Origin: DASUPK01 sp963815045
GTDB lineage: Bacteria > Actinomycetota > Thermoleophilia > Solirubrobacterales > 70-9
NCBI GenBank assembly: GCA_963815045.1
Contig: CAWFET010000001.1
Coordinates: 124,001 to 188,000 of the forward strand
Direction: 5' to 3'
DNA: 64,000 nt
Both the position numbers and the translations under genes were made by a program. The notes under the pieces were generated by a model. It did not search any database, was not told the DNA's origin, and saw only the letters and a list, made by a program, of their open reading frames with translations. Position 1 is the first letter of the stretch. Every line of letters begins with the position of its first letter. Of the stretch, positions 23,388 through 31,968 are shown piece by piece.

Positions 23388-24221
23388 ATGCGCGCCGTGG
23401 GGCAGATCGCGATACGGCCCGAGAACGGGGCGGTGGCCGGGCCGCGGGTTTCCGTCGTGGTTCCGGTCTTCAATTCGGCGCCCTCGCTGGGTGAGCTTCA
23501 TCGACGGATCGCCGCGACGCTCAACCGGATGGAGGAGCTTGGCTCCTGGGAGCTGATCCTCGTCAACGATGGGAGCGAGGACCGGAGCTGGGAGACGATC
23601 GTCGGGTTGAGTCGCGAGCACCCGGAGGTGAGCGGTGTGGACCTCACTCGCAACTGGGGCCAGCACAACGCGCTCCTGGCGGGAGTCCATTCGGCTTCAG
23701 CACAGGTCGTCGTCACCCTCGACGACGACCTGCAGAACCCGCCGGAGGAGATCCCGCGGCTGCTCGATGCGCTCACGGCTGACGTCGACCTCGTCTACGG
23801 AAAGCCGATCTCCAAGCGCCAGGTCCTGCCCCGGCGAATCGCCACGACGATCGTCCGGCGCTCGGTCCACGTGATGACCGGCGGCGGCGTCCCGGCCGAC
23901 ATCGGGGGGTTCCGTGCATTCCGCAGCTCGCTCCTCGCCGGGCTGGACTCGGATCAGGGCGCCGGCTTCGCGATCGACATTCCGCTGACCGGCAAGGCGA
24001 GGAGAATCGTCGCGGTCAGCGTCAGGCACGACCCGCGGCGCTACGGCCGCTCCAACTACACCTTCGCCAGGCTGACGAAGCACGCTCTCGTCGAGTTCGA
24101 CAGCCTCTGGCGGCGCCGCGCACGGCCGGGGCGGCGCTCTCCGACCTACGCCGTCAGGACCACGACGGGCGCGACGACACCGGAGACTGCGGATGTGGCC
24201 GGCAGGGGCGCAGCGCACTAG
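23388..24221 (+). CDS. Polyprenyl-phosphate-type GT2
   Basis: A 277-residue GT2: PRVSVVVPVFNSAPSLGEL, LILVNDGSEDRSWETI, TRNWGQHNALLAGVHSA, VVVTLDDDLQNPPEEIPRLL (DDD metal motif followed by QNPPEE, typical of GtrB/ArnC-like enzymes) and YGRSNYTFARLTK. GtrB-like enzymes make undecaprenyl-phosphate-linked sugars, but the two usual C-terminal membrane helices are absent here, so it may be a soluble variant. Start could be ATG 23388 or GTG 23397; the 3' end overlaps the acetyltransferase gene by 29 bases. Confidence 0.8.
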   Translation: MRAVGQIAIRPENGAVAGPRVSVVVPVFNSAPSLGELHRRIAATLNRMEELGSWELILVNDGSEDRSWETIVGLSREHPEVSGVDLTRNWGQHNALLAGVHSASAQVVVTLDDDLQNPPEEIPRLLDALTADVDLVYGKPISKRQVLPRRIATTIVRRSVHVMTGGGVPADIGGFRAFRSSLLAGLDSDQGAGFAIDIPLTGKARRIVAVSVRHDPRRYGRSNYTFARLTKHALVEFDSLWRRRARPGRRSPTYAVRTTTGATTPETADVAGRGAAH

Positions 24222-24954
24222 CGGCCCCACATCCGAGCCCTGCGACCTGCTCGAGTGGGACAGCGGCTTCTTCGGCTTCCCGGTCGCACGCGTCCGTGCG
24301 CAGGGGCTCGATCGCGATGGAGCCGAGGAGGTCGATGCTTGGTGCGCTGACCGGGACGTCCGCTGCCTCTATCTGCTTCTGGACATGGACGATCGAGAGA
24401 GCGCCGGTGTCGCCGCCGAGCAGGGCTTCCGGCTGGTCGACGTCAGGCTGACCCTCCGGCACGGCCTCGAAGGGATCCCCGAGGCTGACCCTCTGGTCCC
24501 CATCACCGACGCGGCGTCTCGGCACGTTCCCGCCCTGCGGAGGTTGGCCGCCCGCAGCCATCGCGACAGCCGCTTCTACCACGATGGCGGGTTTCCCCGC
24601 GAGCGCTGCGACGAGCTCTACGCGACCTGGGTCGCCGATGCGGTCGGTGATCCCGGCCGCTGGGTGTTCATCCGCGAGGTGGCCGGGGAGGCGGTCGGCT
24701 ACGAGGTCGTGAGTCCCCATGGCGACGACGGGATCGCGCACATGGAGATCCTCGCGGTGGACGAAGCTCACCGGCGAGAGGGGATCGGCCGGAATCTCCT
24801 CTTCGCCGGCCTGAGGGGACCGCGATCGGCCGGGGCGACCGCCGTGGAGACGGCCACGCAGGAGCGAAACCGCGTCTCGCTCGACACCCACCTCGCCCTT
24901 GGGTTCGAGTGCACGAGGCGCGAGGCGTGGCATCACAAGTGGTTCGACCGATGA
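24193..24954 (+). CDS. GNAT acetyltransferase, WecD-like
   Basis: A 253-residue protein with a C-terminal GNAT domain: WVFIREVAGEAVGYEVV, HMEILAVDEAHRREGIGRNL (the acetyl-CoA-binding RREGIG loop) and TQERNRVSLDTHLALGFE. The N-terminal LLEWDSGFFGFPVARV matches dTDP-fucosamine acetyltransferase (WecD/RffC), whose start carries the same WDSxFFG pattern. It sits directly before the WecE-like aminotransferase with an ATGA overlap, as in enterobacterial common antigen clusters. It likely acetylates the 4-amino group of a dTDP-4-amino-4,6-dideoxyhexose, made by the next gene. Confidence 0.82.
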   Translation: MWPAGAQRTSGPTSEPCDLLEWDSGFFGFPVARVRAQGLDRDGAEEVDAWCADRDVRCLYLLLDMDDRESAGVAAEQGFRLVDVRLTLRHGLEGIPEADPLVPITDAASRHVPALRRLAARSHRDSRFYHDGGFPRERCDELYATWVADAVGDPGRWVFIREVAGEAVGYEVVSPHGDDGIAHMEILAVDEAHRREGIGRNLLFAGLRGPRSAGATAVETATQERNRVSLDTHLALGFECTRREAWHHKWFDR

Positions 24955-26102
24955 GCGCCAACCCGGTGCGGACGCGAATTCCCTTCAACCGCCCCACCCC
25001 GGCGGGGGGCGAGCTCGACTACATCGCCGAGGTCGTCGAGTCCGGGCGGCTCTCCGGCGGTGGGGCGATGACGCGGCACTGCGAGCAGCTGCTGAGCGCG
25101 GAGCTCGGAGGAGCGACGGTGCTGCTCACGCCTTCCTGCACGCACGCGCTGGAGATGGCGGCGCTGCTCCTCGACATCGAGCCGGGGGACGAGGTCGTCT
25201 GCCCGGCGTTCACCCATCCGTCGACCGTGAACGCCTTCGCGATGCGGGGCGCGCGCCCCCGCTTCTGCGACGTCCGCGCCGACACGCTCAACATCGACGA
25301 GGAAGGCGTGGAGAGCCTGATCGGCGAGCGGACCGCGGCGATCGCCTGCACTCACTACGCGGGCGTCTCCTGCGAGCTCGACCGGTTGCTCGCGACCTCG
25401 GAGCGCCACGGGGCCGAGCTCGTCGAGGACAACGCCCACGGGCTCTTCGGCAGCTACCGCGGCGATCCGCTCGGAACCTTCGGCCGCTTCGCCGCCCTCA
25501 GCTTCCACGAGACGAAGAACGTGACCTCCGGCGAGGGCGGAGCCCTGGTGCTGAATCGCGAAGAGGACGTCGCGCGGGCGGAGGTGATCCGCGACAAGGG
25601 GACGAATCGCGGCGCCTTCTTCCGGGGCCAGGTCGACGCCTACGAGTGGAGCGATCTCGGCTCGAGCTATCTGCCGTCCGAGCTGCAGGCCGCCTTCCTC
25701 CGCGCACAGCTCGAGCGCCGCGACGAGATCCAGTCATGCAGGCTGCGGATCTGGGATCGGTATTCGGCCGAGCTGTCGGAGTGGGCGGCGCGGTCCGGCG
25801 TGACGCTTCCGGTCGCTCCGGATGACCGCCGGCATCCCGCCCACCTCTACTGGCTGCGGATGCCCGGCAGAGGGGAGCGGGACGCGTTCATCGAGCACCT
25901 CTCCTCCCGCGAGGTCATGGCGGTCTTCCACTACCTGCCGCTGCATCGGTCGGCGATGGGACGGCGCCTCGATCCCGAGTGCGGCTCGCTGCCGGTCACC
26001 GAGGCCGTCGCGGACGGCCTCGTCCGGCTCCCGCTCTTCGCGGGGCTCTCCGACGACGAGCAGTCGAGGGTGATCGAGGCGGTCACGGAGTTCTCGCCAT
26101 AG
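24951..26102 (+). CDS. dTDP-4-amino-4,6-dideoxygalactose transaminase (WecE/RffA-like)
   Basis: A 383-residue PLP enzyme of the DegT/DnrJ/EryC1 family. Start IPFNRPTPAGGELDYI, SGRLSGGGAMTRHCEQLL, VLLTPSCTHALEMAALLLDI, CPAFTHPSTVNAFAMRGARP, DNAHGLFGSY and SFHETKN, whose Lys should carry PLP, are all diagnostic of WecE/RffA. It moves an amino group from glutamate to C4 of a dTDP-4-dehydro-6-deoxyhexose. Its ATG overlaps the stop of the WecD-like gene. The pair predicts an N-acetylated 4-amino-4,6-dideoxyhexose in the glycan, given dTDP-sugar enzymes from elsewhere in the genome. Confidence 0.88.
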   Translation: MSANPVRTRIPFNRPTPAGGELDYIAEVVESGRLSGGGAMTRHCEQLLSAELGGATVLLTPSCTHALEMAALLLDIEPGDEVVCPAFTHPSTVNAFAMRGARPRFCDVRADTLNIDEEGVESLIGERTAAIACTHYAGVSCELDRLLATSERHGAELVEDNAHGLFGSYRGDPLGTFGRFAALSFHETKNVTSGEGGALVLNREEDVARAEVIRDKGTNRGAFFRGQVDAYEWSDLGSSYLPSELQAAFLRAQLERRDEIQSCRLRIWDRYSAELSEWAARSGVTLPVAPDDRRHPAHLYWLRMPGRGERDAFIEHLSSREVMAVFHYLPLHRSAMGRRLDPECGSLPVTEAVADGLVRLPLFAGLSDDEQSRVIEAVTEFSP

Positions 26103-28369
26103 CGGTCGCGATCGTCGCCGTCGCGGCCGTCGCCCTCTGGCTGATCGCAGGGGTGGAGCCGGGGGAGCTGGCTCGGTACCTCGGCTATGAGGCCCTCTTC
26201 GTGGTCGGCCCGGGTTGGCTCGCGCTCCGCGCCGTCGCCCCCGGCATCCGCAGCCGGGCCTGGCAGCTGGCGCTCGGCTGGCCGATGGGTCTGACTCTCG
26301 AGATCCTCGCCTTCAGCCTCACCGCGGCGATCGGCGCACGCGGTCTCTTCCTGGCGTACCCGGTGCTGATCGGAGTCGCGGCGGTGGCGGTCATTCGCCG
26401 GCGGGGTTCCACCCCCTGGGCGCCGGGCGGCGGGGCGTCCGTCTTCGCCCGGCCCGAGCGCCTGACCCTCGCCGGCCTCTGCCTGGTGGCCTTCTGCTTC
26501 ATCGGGGTCGGCTATTTCGCGCCGCTGCCGCTGCCCGGGCACGTCCCGGACGCGCTCTACCCGGGCGACCCGGAGTTCCACATCGCCGTGGCGGCCTCGG
26601 CGCTCCACGGCTGGCCGCCGGCGAACTACCTCGTATCAGGCGAGCCGTTCAACTACCACTTCTTCATCCATCTGCACATGGCGGCGACGTCCCAGGTGAC
26701 GGGAGTCGGCCTGCCCGTCGTCGTCCTCCGGCTCTACCTGCTGCCGCTCACCGCCCTCCTCGTCCTCCAGCTTGCCCTGGCTGGGAGGCTGGTCGGGGCC
26801 GGGCGGTGGGCCGGCGTGGTGACGGTCGCGCTCTTCCTTCTCGTCAGGGGCGTCGACCTCAGCGTCGATGACATCACGCCGTTCGGGGATACCGACGTCT
26901 ACCGGCTCTGGTCGAGCCCCAGTCAGCTGCTCGGCATGGTCATGTTCGTCGCCGTCCTCATGGTGCTCTGGCTGCTGTTCGACCCCGGGCTTCGCGCTCG
27001 AGCGGGGGCGTTCATCGAGGAGAGCCCGCGACGGCTGTGGTGGGTCCTGGGCCTGCTCCTGATCGGAGCGGGAGGGTCCAAGTCGGTGATCCTGCCGGCG
27101 CTGATCGGCGCCCTTTGCCTGTATCTCGCCTGGGCCCGCCTTCGGGAGAAGCGGGTGGATCGAACCGCGCTCGCGGCGCTCGGGCTCTGCGCGGGGCTGT
27201 TCGTCGTCTTCTACTTCCTCATGTACCGGGGAGGCTCGCTCGGCCTGGGGATCGATCCCCCGGCCACGATCAAGCAGATGCCGCCGCTCGCGCGGCTGCA
27301 CGACGCCTGGCCCTCCGGAGCCCTCGCCGATGCCGCCTTCTGGGCCCTGGCGGTCCCGGCCGGCCTGTTGATGTACTTCGCCGCACCCCTGCTCGGGGTC
27401 GCGTTGTGGCTCCGCAGAGTCCGCACTCCGTCCCCGGCCGGGGTCCTCTCACTCTCGCTGCTGGTGGTCGGTGTCGGAGCCTTCCTCTTCGTCTCCGACG
27501 AGTACCTCGAGCAGACCTACATCACCGCCTATGGGCTGATCGCGGTCATGCCGTTCGCCGCCCTCGGTCTGATCGGGTTCTTCGAGCCGAGGGTTCGCGG
27601 AGTGGGCCGGAATTGGATCCGCCCGGTGGGTCTCGCGGCCGGCTGGCTTGCCCTCTTGGTCCTGCTCGCCTACGTGGCCCACCGAATCTGGGGGAATGGC
27701 CACTACCTGCGTGCCGACCTCGTCTCCTATCTCCCGGCCGTTGCCGCGATCGGGGCGCTCGCACTGCTGGCAGTCGCCGCGGGGCCTGGACGGCGCGGGC
27801 TGTTCGCGGCTCTCGCGGCCGGAGCGCTGCTCCTCACCGCCTCACTGGACGCGCCGCTCGACCTGTTCCCGAACCCCGCCAGCAGGTTCGTGGAGGGCAA
27901 GCCGCAGTATCAGACCTCCCGCGCGGCTCTCCGACCGCGGGAGCTGCGTGCGATGGAGTGGATTCGCGACCATCTCCCCGACGACGCCCTCCTGGCGGTC
28001 AGCAACGACCGGACGCCGCGAACCAGGGACCGGGGACCGAGCGACGCGGCCTTCCCGGCGTTCACCGAGCACCGCACCTTCCGTGAGGCATGGGGATACA
28101 CGGCACGGGCCAATGAGATCGGAGAGATCGACGTGTTCGCGGGCCGATTGGACCCGTTTCCGCAGCGCACCTCGCTGGAGCGCGCCGTCTACGGCCGTGC
28201 CGATCCGGCCGCCCTGCGCACGATGGCCGACCGCTACGGCGTCACGCACATCGTCGTTTTCAAGAAGACGGGTGCCGTCAATCCTCGCCTCTACCGGCTC
28301 GGCCGCCTCGTCTACTCGAACGGCGCGGTCGACGTGATCCAGCTGCCCAGCGGGAGGCAGTTCGGATGA
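26099..28369 (+). CDS. Large polytopic membrane protein, possible GT-C glycosyltransferase
   Basis: About 756 residues with more than twelve hydrophobic segments (for example LAIAVAIVAVAAVALWLIAG, GLCLVAFCFIGVGYF, LGMVMFVAVLMVLWLLF, VLSLSLLVVGVGAFLFV) and a soluble C-terminal part. The loop YPGDPEFHIAVAASALHGWP with NYHFFIHLHMAA between segments resembles GT-C type lipid-linked sugar transferases, but no family is certain. The start is unresolved: the first hydrophobic segment begins right where the aminotransferase ends, and the only nearby in-frame codon is ATA at 26099, which overlaps the TAG stop. GTG 26153 is the first standard start but removes that segment. Confidence 0.7.
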   Translation: MAVAIVAVAAVALWLIAGVEPGELARYLGYEALFVVGPGWLALRAVAPGIRSRAWQLALGWPMGLTLEILAFSLTAAIGARGLFLAYPVLIGVAAVAVIRRRGSTPWAPGGGASVFARPERLTLAGLCLVAFCFIGVGYFAPLPLPGHVPDALYPGDPEFHIAVAASALHGWPPANYLVSGEPFNYHFFIHLHMAATSQVTGVGLPVVVLRLYLLPLTALLVLQLALAGRLVGAGRWAGVVTVALFLLVRGVDLSVDDITPFGDTDVYRLWSSPSQLLGMVMFVAVLMVLWLLFDPGLRARAGAFIEESPRRLWWVLGLLLIGAGGSKSVILPALIGALCLYLAWARLREKRVDRTALAALGLCAGLFVVFYFLMYRGGSLGLGIDPPATIKQMPPLARLHDAWPSGALADAAFWALAVPAGLLMYFAAPLLGVALWLRRVRTPSPAGVLSLSLLVVGVGAFLFVSDEYLEQTYITAYGLIAVMPFAALGLIGFFEPRVRGVGRNWIRPVGLAAGWLALLVLLAYVAHRIWGNGHYLRADLVSYLPAVAAIGALALLAVAAGPGRRGLFAALAAGALLLTASLDAPLDLFPNPASRFVEGKPQYQTSRAALRPRELRAMEWIRDHLPDDALLAVSNDRTPRTRDRGPSDAAFPAFTEHRTFREAWGYTARANEIGEIDVFAGRLDPFPQRTSLERAVYGRADPAALRTMADRYGVTHIVVFKKTGAVNPRLYRLGRLVYSNGAVDVIQLPSGRQFG

Positions 28370-28371
28370 AG

Positions 28372-28773
28372 CTAGTCAGCCCACCAGTCGCGCCGGCCCT
28401 CGACGTCATCGCGCGGATTCTCGCCGAGGTTGGGCGCGCCGATGACGAGGATCTCGAGGCCCTTCGGCCCGGCCTCGTAGCCTCGCCACGTACCGGGCGG
28501 GATTCGCACCACGTCCCACTCCCTGAGCTCGACGATCTCGTCGTCGAGCTTCATGCGCCCGCTCCCGCGCACGACCACGTACACCTCCTCCTGCGTCCTG
28601 TGCGTGTGGCCGTACGGAAATCGATAGCCGGGTGGCACGCGCTGGTAGCCCAGGCCGGATTGCTCGAGCTCGAGCGGCTCGGTCGCCAGGCGGAACTCCA
28701 GGTCCGGCGCCCCGTCGAAGTTCGACCCGACGTCCGCCACGTCCTCCTTGATGTTCCTGTGCGTGAACGGCAC
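28372..28773 (-). CDS. Cupin-domain protein
   Basis: A 133-residue small cupin: GYRFPYGHTHRTQEEVYVVV carries the metal-binding cupin motif 1 (H-x-H...E), then GSGRMKLDDEIVELREWDVV and IPPGTWRGYEAG for motif 2, in which the usual motif 2 His is not obvious. It probably binds a metal and a small ligand such as a sugar; no reaction can be given. GTG start, with TAGGAT 6 bases before it. It is convergent with the upstream membrane protein gene (2 bases between stops) and divergent from the GT4 gene at 28802. Confidence 0.78.
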   Translation of the reverse strand: MPFTHRNIKEDVADVGSNFDGAPDLEFRLATEPLELEQSGLGYQRVPPGYRFPYGHTHRTQEEVYVVVRGSGRMKLDDEIVELREWDVVRIPPGTWRGYEAGPKGLEILVIGAPNLGENPRDDVEGRRDWWAD

Positions 28774-28779
28774 GCCGCA

Positions 28780-28793
28780 ATCCTATGTACCGT
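28780..28793. promoter_or_regulatory. Divergent leaderless -10 pair (cupin / GT4)
   Basis: TAGGAT on minus (28780-28785) is 6 bases before GTG 28773. TACCGT on plus (28788-28793) is 8 bases before ATG 28802. Only two bases separate the two elements. Confidence 0.5.
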
Positions 28794-28801
28794 CGCGCCG
28801 G

Positions 28802-29977
28802 ATGAAGATCGCGCTCGTCTACGACTGCCTCTTTCCCAACACCGTCGGGGGAGCGGAGCGCTGGTATCGCAATCTCGCCGAGCGGCTCGGCGTACGCCAT
28901 TCGGTCACCTACCTGACCCGGCGGCAGTGGGGGGAGGAGGGACCGTGCACCTCGTTCGAGACGCTGGCGGTCTCGCCGGCGACCGATCTCTACACGCGCT
29001 CGGGCCGCCGCCGCATCTGGCCGCCGATTCGGTTCGGCCTCGGCGTCTTCTGGCACCTGCTCCGCAACGGCCGGAGCTACGACGCGGTCCACTCGGCCTC
29101 CTTTCCCTACTTCCAGCTGGTCGGCGCGCGGCTGGCGCTCCGGCTCTCGCGCTCCCCCGCCCAGCTGATCGTCGATTGGCACGAGGTCTGGGGCCGTGAC
29201 TACTGGCGCTCGTACCTCGGGCCCGTGGCGGGGCGGATCGGCTTCGCCGTCGAGCGGCTCTGCCTGCGCATGCCCGACCGGAGCTTCACGTTCTCGCGGC
29301 TCGCTGAGGAGCGGCTGCGCGGGTACGGCCATCGTGCCCCGATCACGAGGCTGACGGGCGAGTACGCCGGCGATCCCTGGTCCGAGTCCCGCACGCGCGA
29401 CGATGCGGTAGCCGTGCCCGAGCCCCCCCTGGTCGTCTCGGCCGGCCGGCACATCCCGGAGAAGCGGGTGCCGGCGATCCCCGCGGCGATCGCCGCCGCC
29501 CGGCAGCGCGTGCCCGGCCTGCATGGGGTGATCCTCGGCGATGGCCCCGAGTTCGAGGCGACCAGGGAGCGCATCCGCGAGCTCGGCCTGGAGGGCGAGA
29601 TCGAGATGGCCGGGCGGGTCGACCACGCGGAGCTGATGCGCAGGATCGCCTCGGCCTCCTGTCTGCTCCACCCGTCCGAGCGGGAGGGCTACGGGATGGT
29701 GGTCGTCGAGGCGGTCTCGCTGGGCACGCCGGCGATCGTCGTCCGCGGCTCGGAGAACGCGGCCACCGAGCTGGTCGACGAGGGCGTGAACGGCTTCGTC
29801 GTCGATTCGGCCGAGACGCGGGAGATGGCCGACGCGATCGTCCGGGCGGTGGAGGGCGGCCCGGGCCTCCGCGGTTCCTCGTTCGACTGGTACCGGGCCC
29901 ACCGCGAGGAGCTCTCGATCGAGAGGTCGCTGGCGGAGGTCGAGGCCTCGTACTCCCGGGCTCCTGAGCTCCCGTGA
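28802..29977 (+). CDS. Family 4 glycosyltransferase
   Basis: A 391-residue GT-B enzyme: MKIALVYDCLFPNTVGGAER (GGAER is the acceptor-side glycine loop), VDWHEVWGRDYWR, VVSAGRHIPEKRVPAIPAAI, GVILGDGPEFEATRERI, and the donor-binding E-x7-E region HPSEREGYGMVVVEAVSLGTP. It uses a nucleotide-sugar donor at the cytoplasmic face of the membrane and retains anomeric configuration (family knowledge). The stop overlaps the GTG of the FkbM-type gene. The start fits the TACCGT element. Confidence 0.87.
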   Translation: MKIALVYDCLFPNTVGGAERWYRNLAERLGVRHSVTYLTRRQWGEEGPCTSFETLAVSPATDLYTRSGRRRIWPPIRFGLGVFWHLLRNGRSYDAVHSASFPYFQLVGARLALRLSRSPAQLIVDWHEVWGRDYWRSYLGPVAGRIGFAVERLCLRMPDRSFTFSRLAEERLRGYGHRAPITRLTGEYAGDPWSESRTRDDAVAVPEPPLVVSAGRHIPEKRVPAIPAAIAAARQRVPGLHGVILGDGPEFEATRERIRELGLEGEIEMAGRVDHAELMRRIASASCLLHPSEREGYGMVVVEAVSLGTPAIVVRGSENAATELVDEGVNGFVVDSAETREMADAIVRAVEGGPGLRGSSFDWYRAHREELSIERSLAEVEASYSRAPELP

Positions 29978-30759
29978 GCCCGCTCGGGGACCGGCCGCTC
30001 GGCTTCATCGCCCGGGAGGCGGTCCGACCGTCCAACTGGGTCGCGCTGGCGCGGATGCCCCGGCGCTACGTGCATCCCCTCGACGGGGCGCGCCGGTACT
30101 TCACCCCCCGCGGCGCGTATCCCCATCGGTGCGAGGTGCGCACGCCCGTCGGTCCCGTCGCCCCGAACCTGCACAGCCACCACGACATGATCACGGTCAA
30201 CGAGATCTTCTGCCGTGAGGACTACCGGGTCGGGGCGGAGGCCGAGGTCATCGTCGACATCGGCTCGAACATCGGGATCTCCGCGCTCTATTTCCTGACC
30301 CGCTCGGAGCGGGCGACGGTCCGGCTCTTCGAGCCGGTGCCGCGGAACATCGAGCGCCTTCGCGAGAACCTCGCCGGCTTCCAGGGGCGATGGCGGCTGG
30401 AGGAGACCGCCGTCGCCGATCGCGACGGCGAGGAGACGTTCTCGATCGAGCCGACCGGCCGCTACGGCGGGCTTGGGCCCGGGCATGCCGAATCGATCAC
30501 GGTGCGCGTCCGGCACATCGACGGCGTCCTGCGAGAGGTGTTCGACGAGGAGGGCAGGATCGACGTCCTCAAGCTGGACACCGAGGGCGTCGAGGCGCGC
30601 ACCATCGTGGCAGCCTCACCCGAGCTGCTCTCCCGGGTGGGCGTGATCTTCGCCGAGGACATCGCGGGGGAGATAGAGCCTCCTCCCGGCTTCGATGCGT
30701 CGCGCCGCGCGTCCGTGCTCAGGCTGGCTCAGCCGGACGCGGCGGCCGCGCGCTCGTAG
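29974..30759 (+). CDS. FkbM-family methyltransferase
   Basis: A 261-residue class I methyltransferase: EAEVIVDIGSNIGISALYFL is the SAM-binding motif, followed by VRLFEPVPRNIERLRENLAG, VADRDGEETFSIEP, VRHIDGVL and IDVLKLDTEGVEARTI. The LKLDTEG segment is diagnostic of the FkbM family, which O-methylates sugars and polyketides. Its GTG start overlaps the GT4 stop by 4 bases, so it likely methylates the sugar added by, or neighbouring, that enzyme (inference). It overlaps the convergent GT4 gene by 31 bases. Confidence 0.85.
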   Translation: MSPLGDRPLGFIAREAVRPSNWVALARMPRRYVHPLDGARRYFTPRGAYPHRCEVRTPVGPVAPNLHSHHDMITVNEIFCREDYRVGAEAEVIVDIGSNIGISALYFLTRSERATVRLFEPVPRNIERLRENLAGFQGRWRLEETAVADRDGEETFSIEPTGRYGGLGPGHAESITVRVRHIDGVLREVFDEEGRIDVLKLDTEGVEARTIVAASPELLSRVGVIFAEDIAGEIEPPPGFDASRRASVLRLAQPDAAAARS

Positions 30760-31907
30760 ACGGCCTCGTAGCGCTCGGCGATCCGGTCCCAGGTGAACTC
30801 CTCGAGCCACCGCGAGCGCCCGCTCTCCGCGAGCCGCGATCGCTCCGCCTCGTCGACCCAGAGACGCTCGACCTCTGCCGCGACGGCGTCCGGGCTGGCA
30901 TCGACCAGGCCGTCCCGCCTCCTCGAGGGGACGACCACGCCGCCCCCGGTCCACTCCGCGATCTCCTCGGCGTTGCCGGCCGCGGTGCTCACGAACGGCG
31001 TCCCGGAGGCGACGGCCTCGAAGAGCACGAGCGGCGAGCACTCGACCTGGGAGCCGAAGACGAAGAGGTCCGCCGCGGCGTAGGCGGCGAGGACCTCGGC
31101 TCGGGGCACGTCGAGCACGATCACCCGCTTGCGGCCGGCCGTCCCGATCCGGGTGGCGAGCGCGCGGCGGAGGCAATCCCACTGACAGCCGGCGCGGAGC
31201 GGCCGGTTTCCGATCACCACGAGCGTTCCGCCACCGGTGTCGGCGCGCCGAAAGCCCTGGATGGAGAGCGCATGACCCTTGCGCCAGTTGTGCGGCCCGA
31301 CCGTCAGCAGCAGCGGCTCGCCCGGGTCGATCCCGTGCCGCTCGCGGAAGCCCGAATCCTCGGGGACCTCGAACTCCTCCCGGCCGGCTCCGTTGGGGAC
31401 CACGTTGAGGTTGTCGAGGCCGGCGCGGCGGGCGAATTCGATGTCCTGGTAGGCGCCGGAGTGAAAGATCAGCTCGCTGAAGCGCTCGAGCGCCGCGGGC
31501 AGGCTCGCGAAGTAGTCCCGGTACGCCGGGTCGGCCAGGCCGGAGAACCCACAGGGAGCGAGGACGGTGCCCGCCGGGATCCGGTCGAGCACGTCGAGCA
31601 GGGCGTCGGTCGTCCACTGCTGCGCGGCATAGGTCATGACGACGTCGAAGCCTCCGTCGGCGACGAAGGAGCGGTAGCGGTCGACCTCTCCCGTCATCCC
31701 CGAGACGGCGTTCCCCGAGATCTCGAACTCCTCGATCCGCGCCCCGTCCAGCTCGGTCTCCTCCCGGTGTGACAGCCGTGTGGTGGCCACGGTGACCTCG
31801 TGGCCGCGCCGGACGAGCTCCCGCGAGACGTGCCGGACCACAGCCTGGGCCCCTCCGGGGCTCGGGTGATAGAACTCGACGCAGTGCAGGATTCGTAGTG
31901 CCATCAA
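30729..31907 (-). CDS. Family 4 glycosyltransferase
   Basis: A 392-residue GT4: LRILHCVEFYHPSPGGAQAV, VVPNGAGREEFEVPED, LLTVGPHNWRKGHALSI, VVIGNRPLRAG, DLFVFGSQVECSPLVLFEAV and SGTPFVSTAAGNAEEI. The segment ECSPLVLFEA is the E-x7-E donor site. N- and C-terminal Rossmann halves are both present and full length. It starts at TTG 31907 or ATG 31904. It is divergent from the next GT gene across 61 bases. Confidence 0.86.
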   Translation of the reverse strand: MMALRILHCVEFYHPSPGGAQAVVRHVSRELVRRGHEVTVATTRLSHREETELDGARIEEFEISGNAVSGMTGEVDRYRSFVADGGFDVVMTYAAQQWTTDALLDVLDRIPAGTVLAPCGFSGLADPAYRDYFASLPAALERFSELIFHSGAYQDIEFARRAGLDNLNVVPNGAGREEFEVPEDSGFRERHGIDPGEPLLLTVGPHNWRKGHALSIQGFRRADTGGGTLVVIGNRPLRAGCQWDCLRRALATRIGTAGRKRVIVLDVPRAEVLAAYAAADLFVFGSQVECSPLVLFEAVASGTPFVSTAAGNAEEIAEWTGGGVVVPSRRRDGLVDASPDAVAAEVERLWVDEAERSRLAESGRSRWLEEFTWDRIAERYEAVYERAAAASG

Positions 31908-31968
31908 GGGAGCCGCGGCATTCGGGGCCGGGGTGAGGGCAGAGTAGTCACAGGCCTGCGCCTGAACG

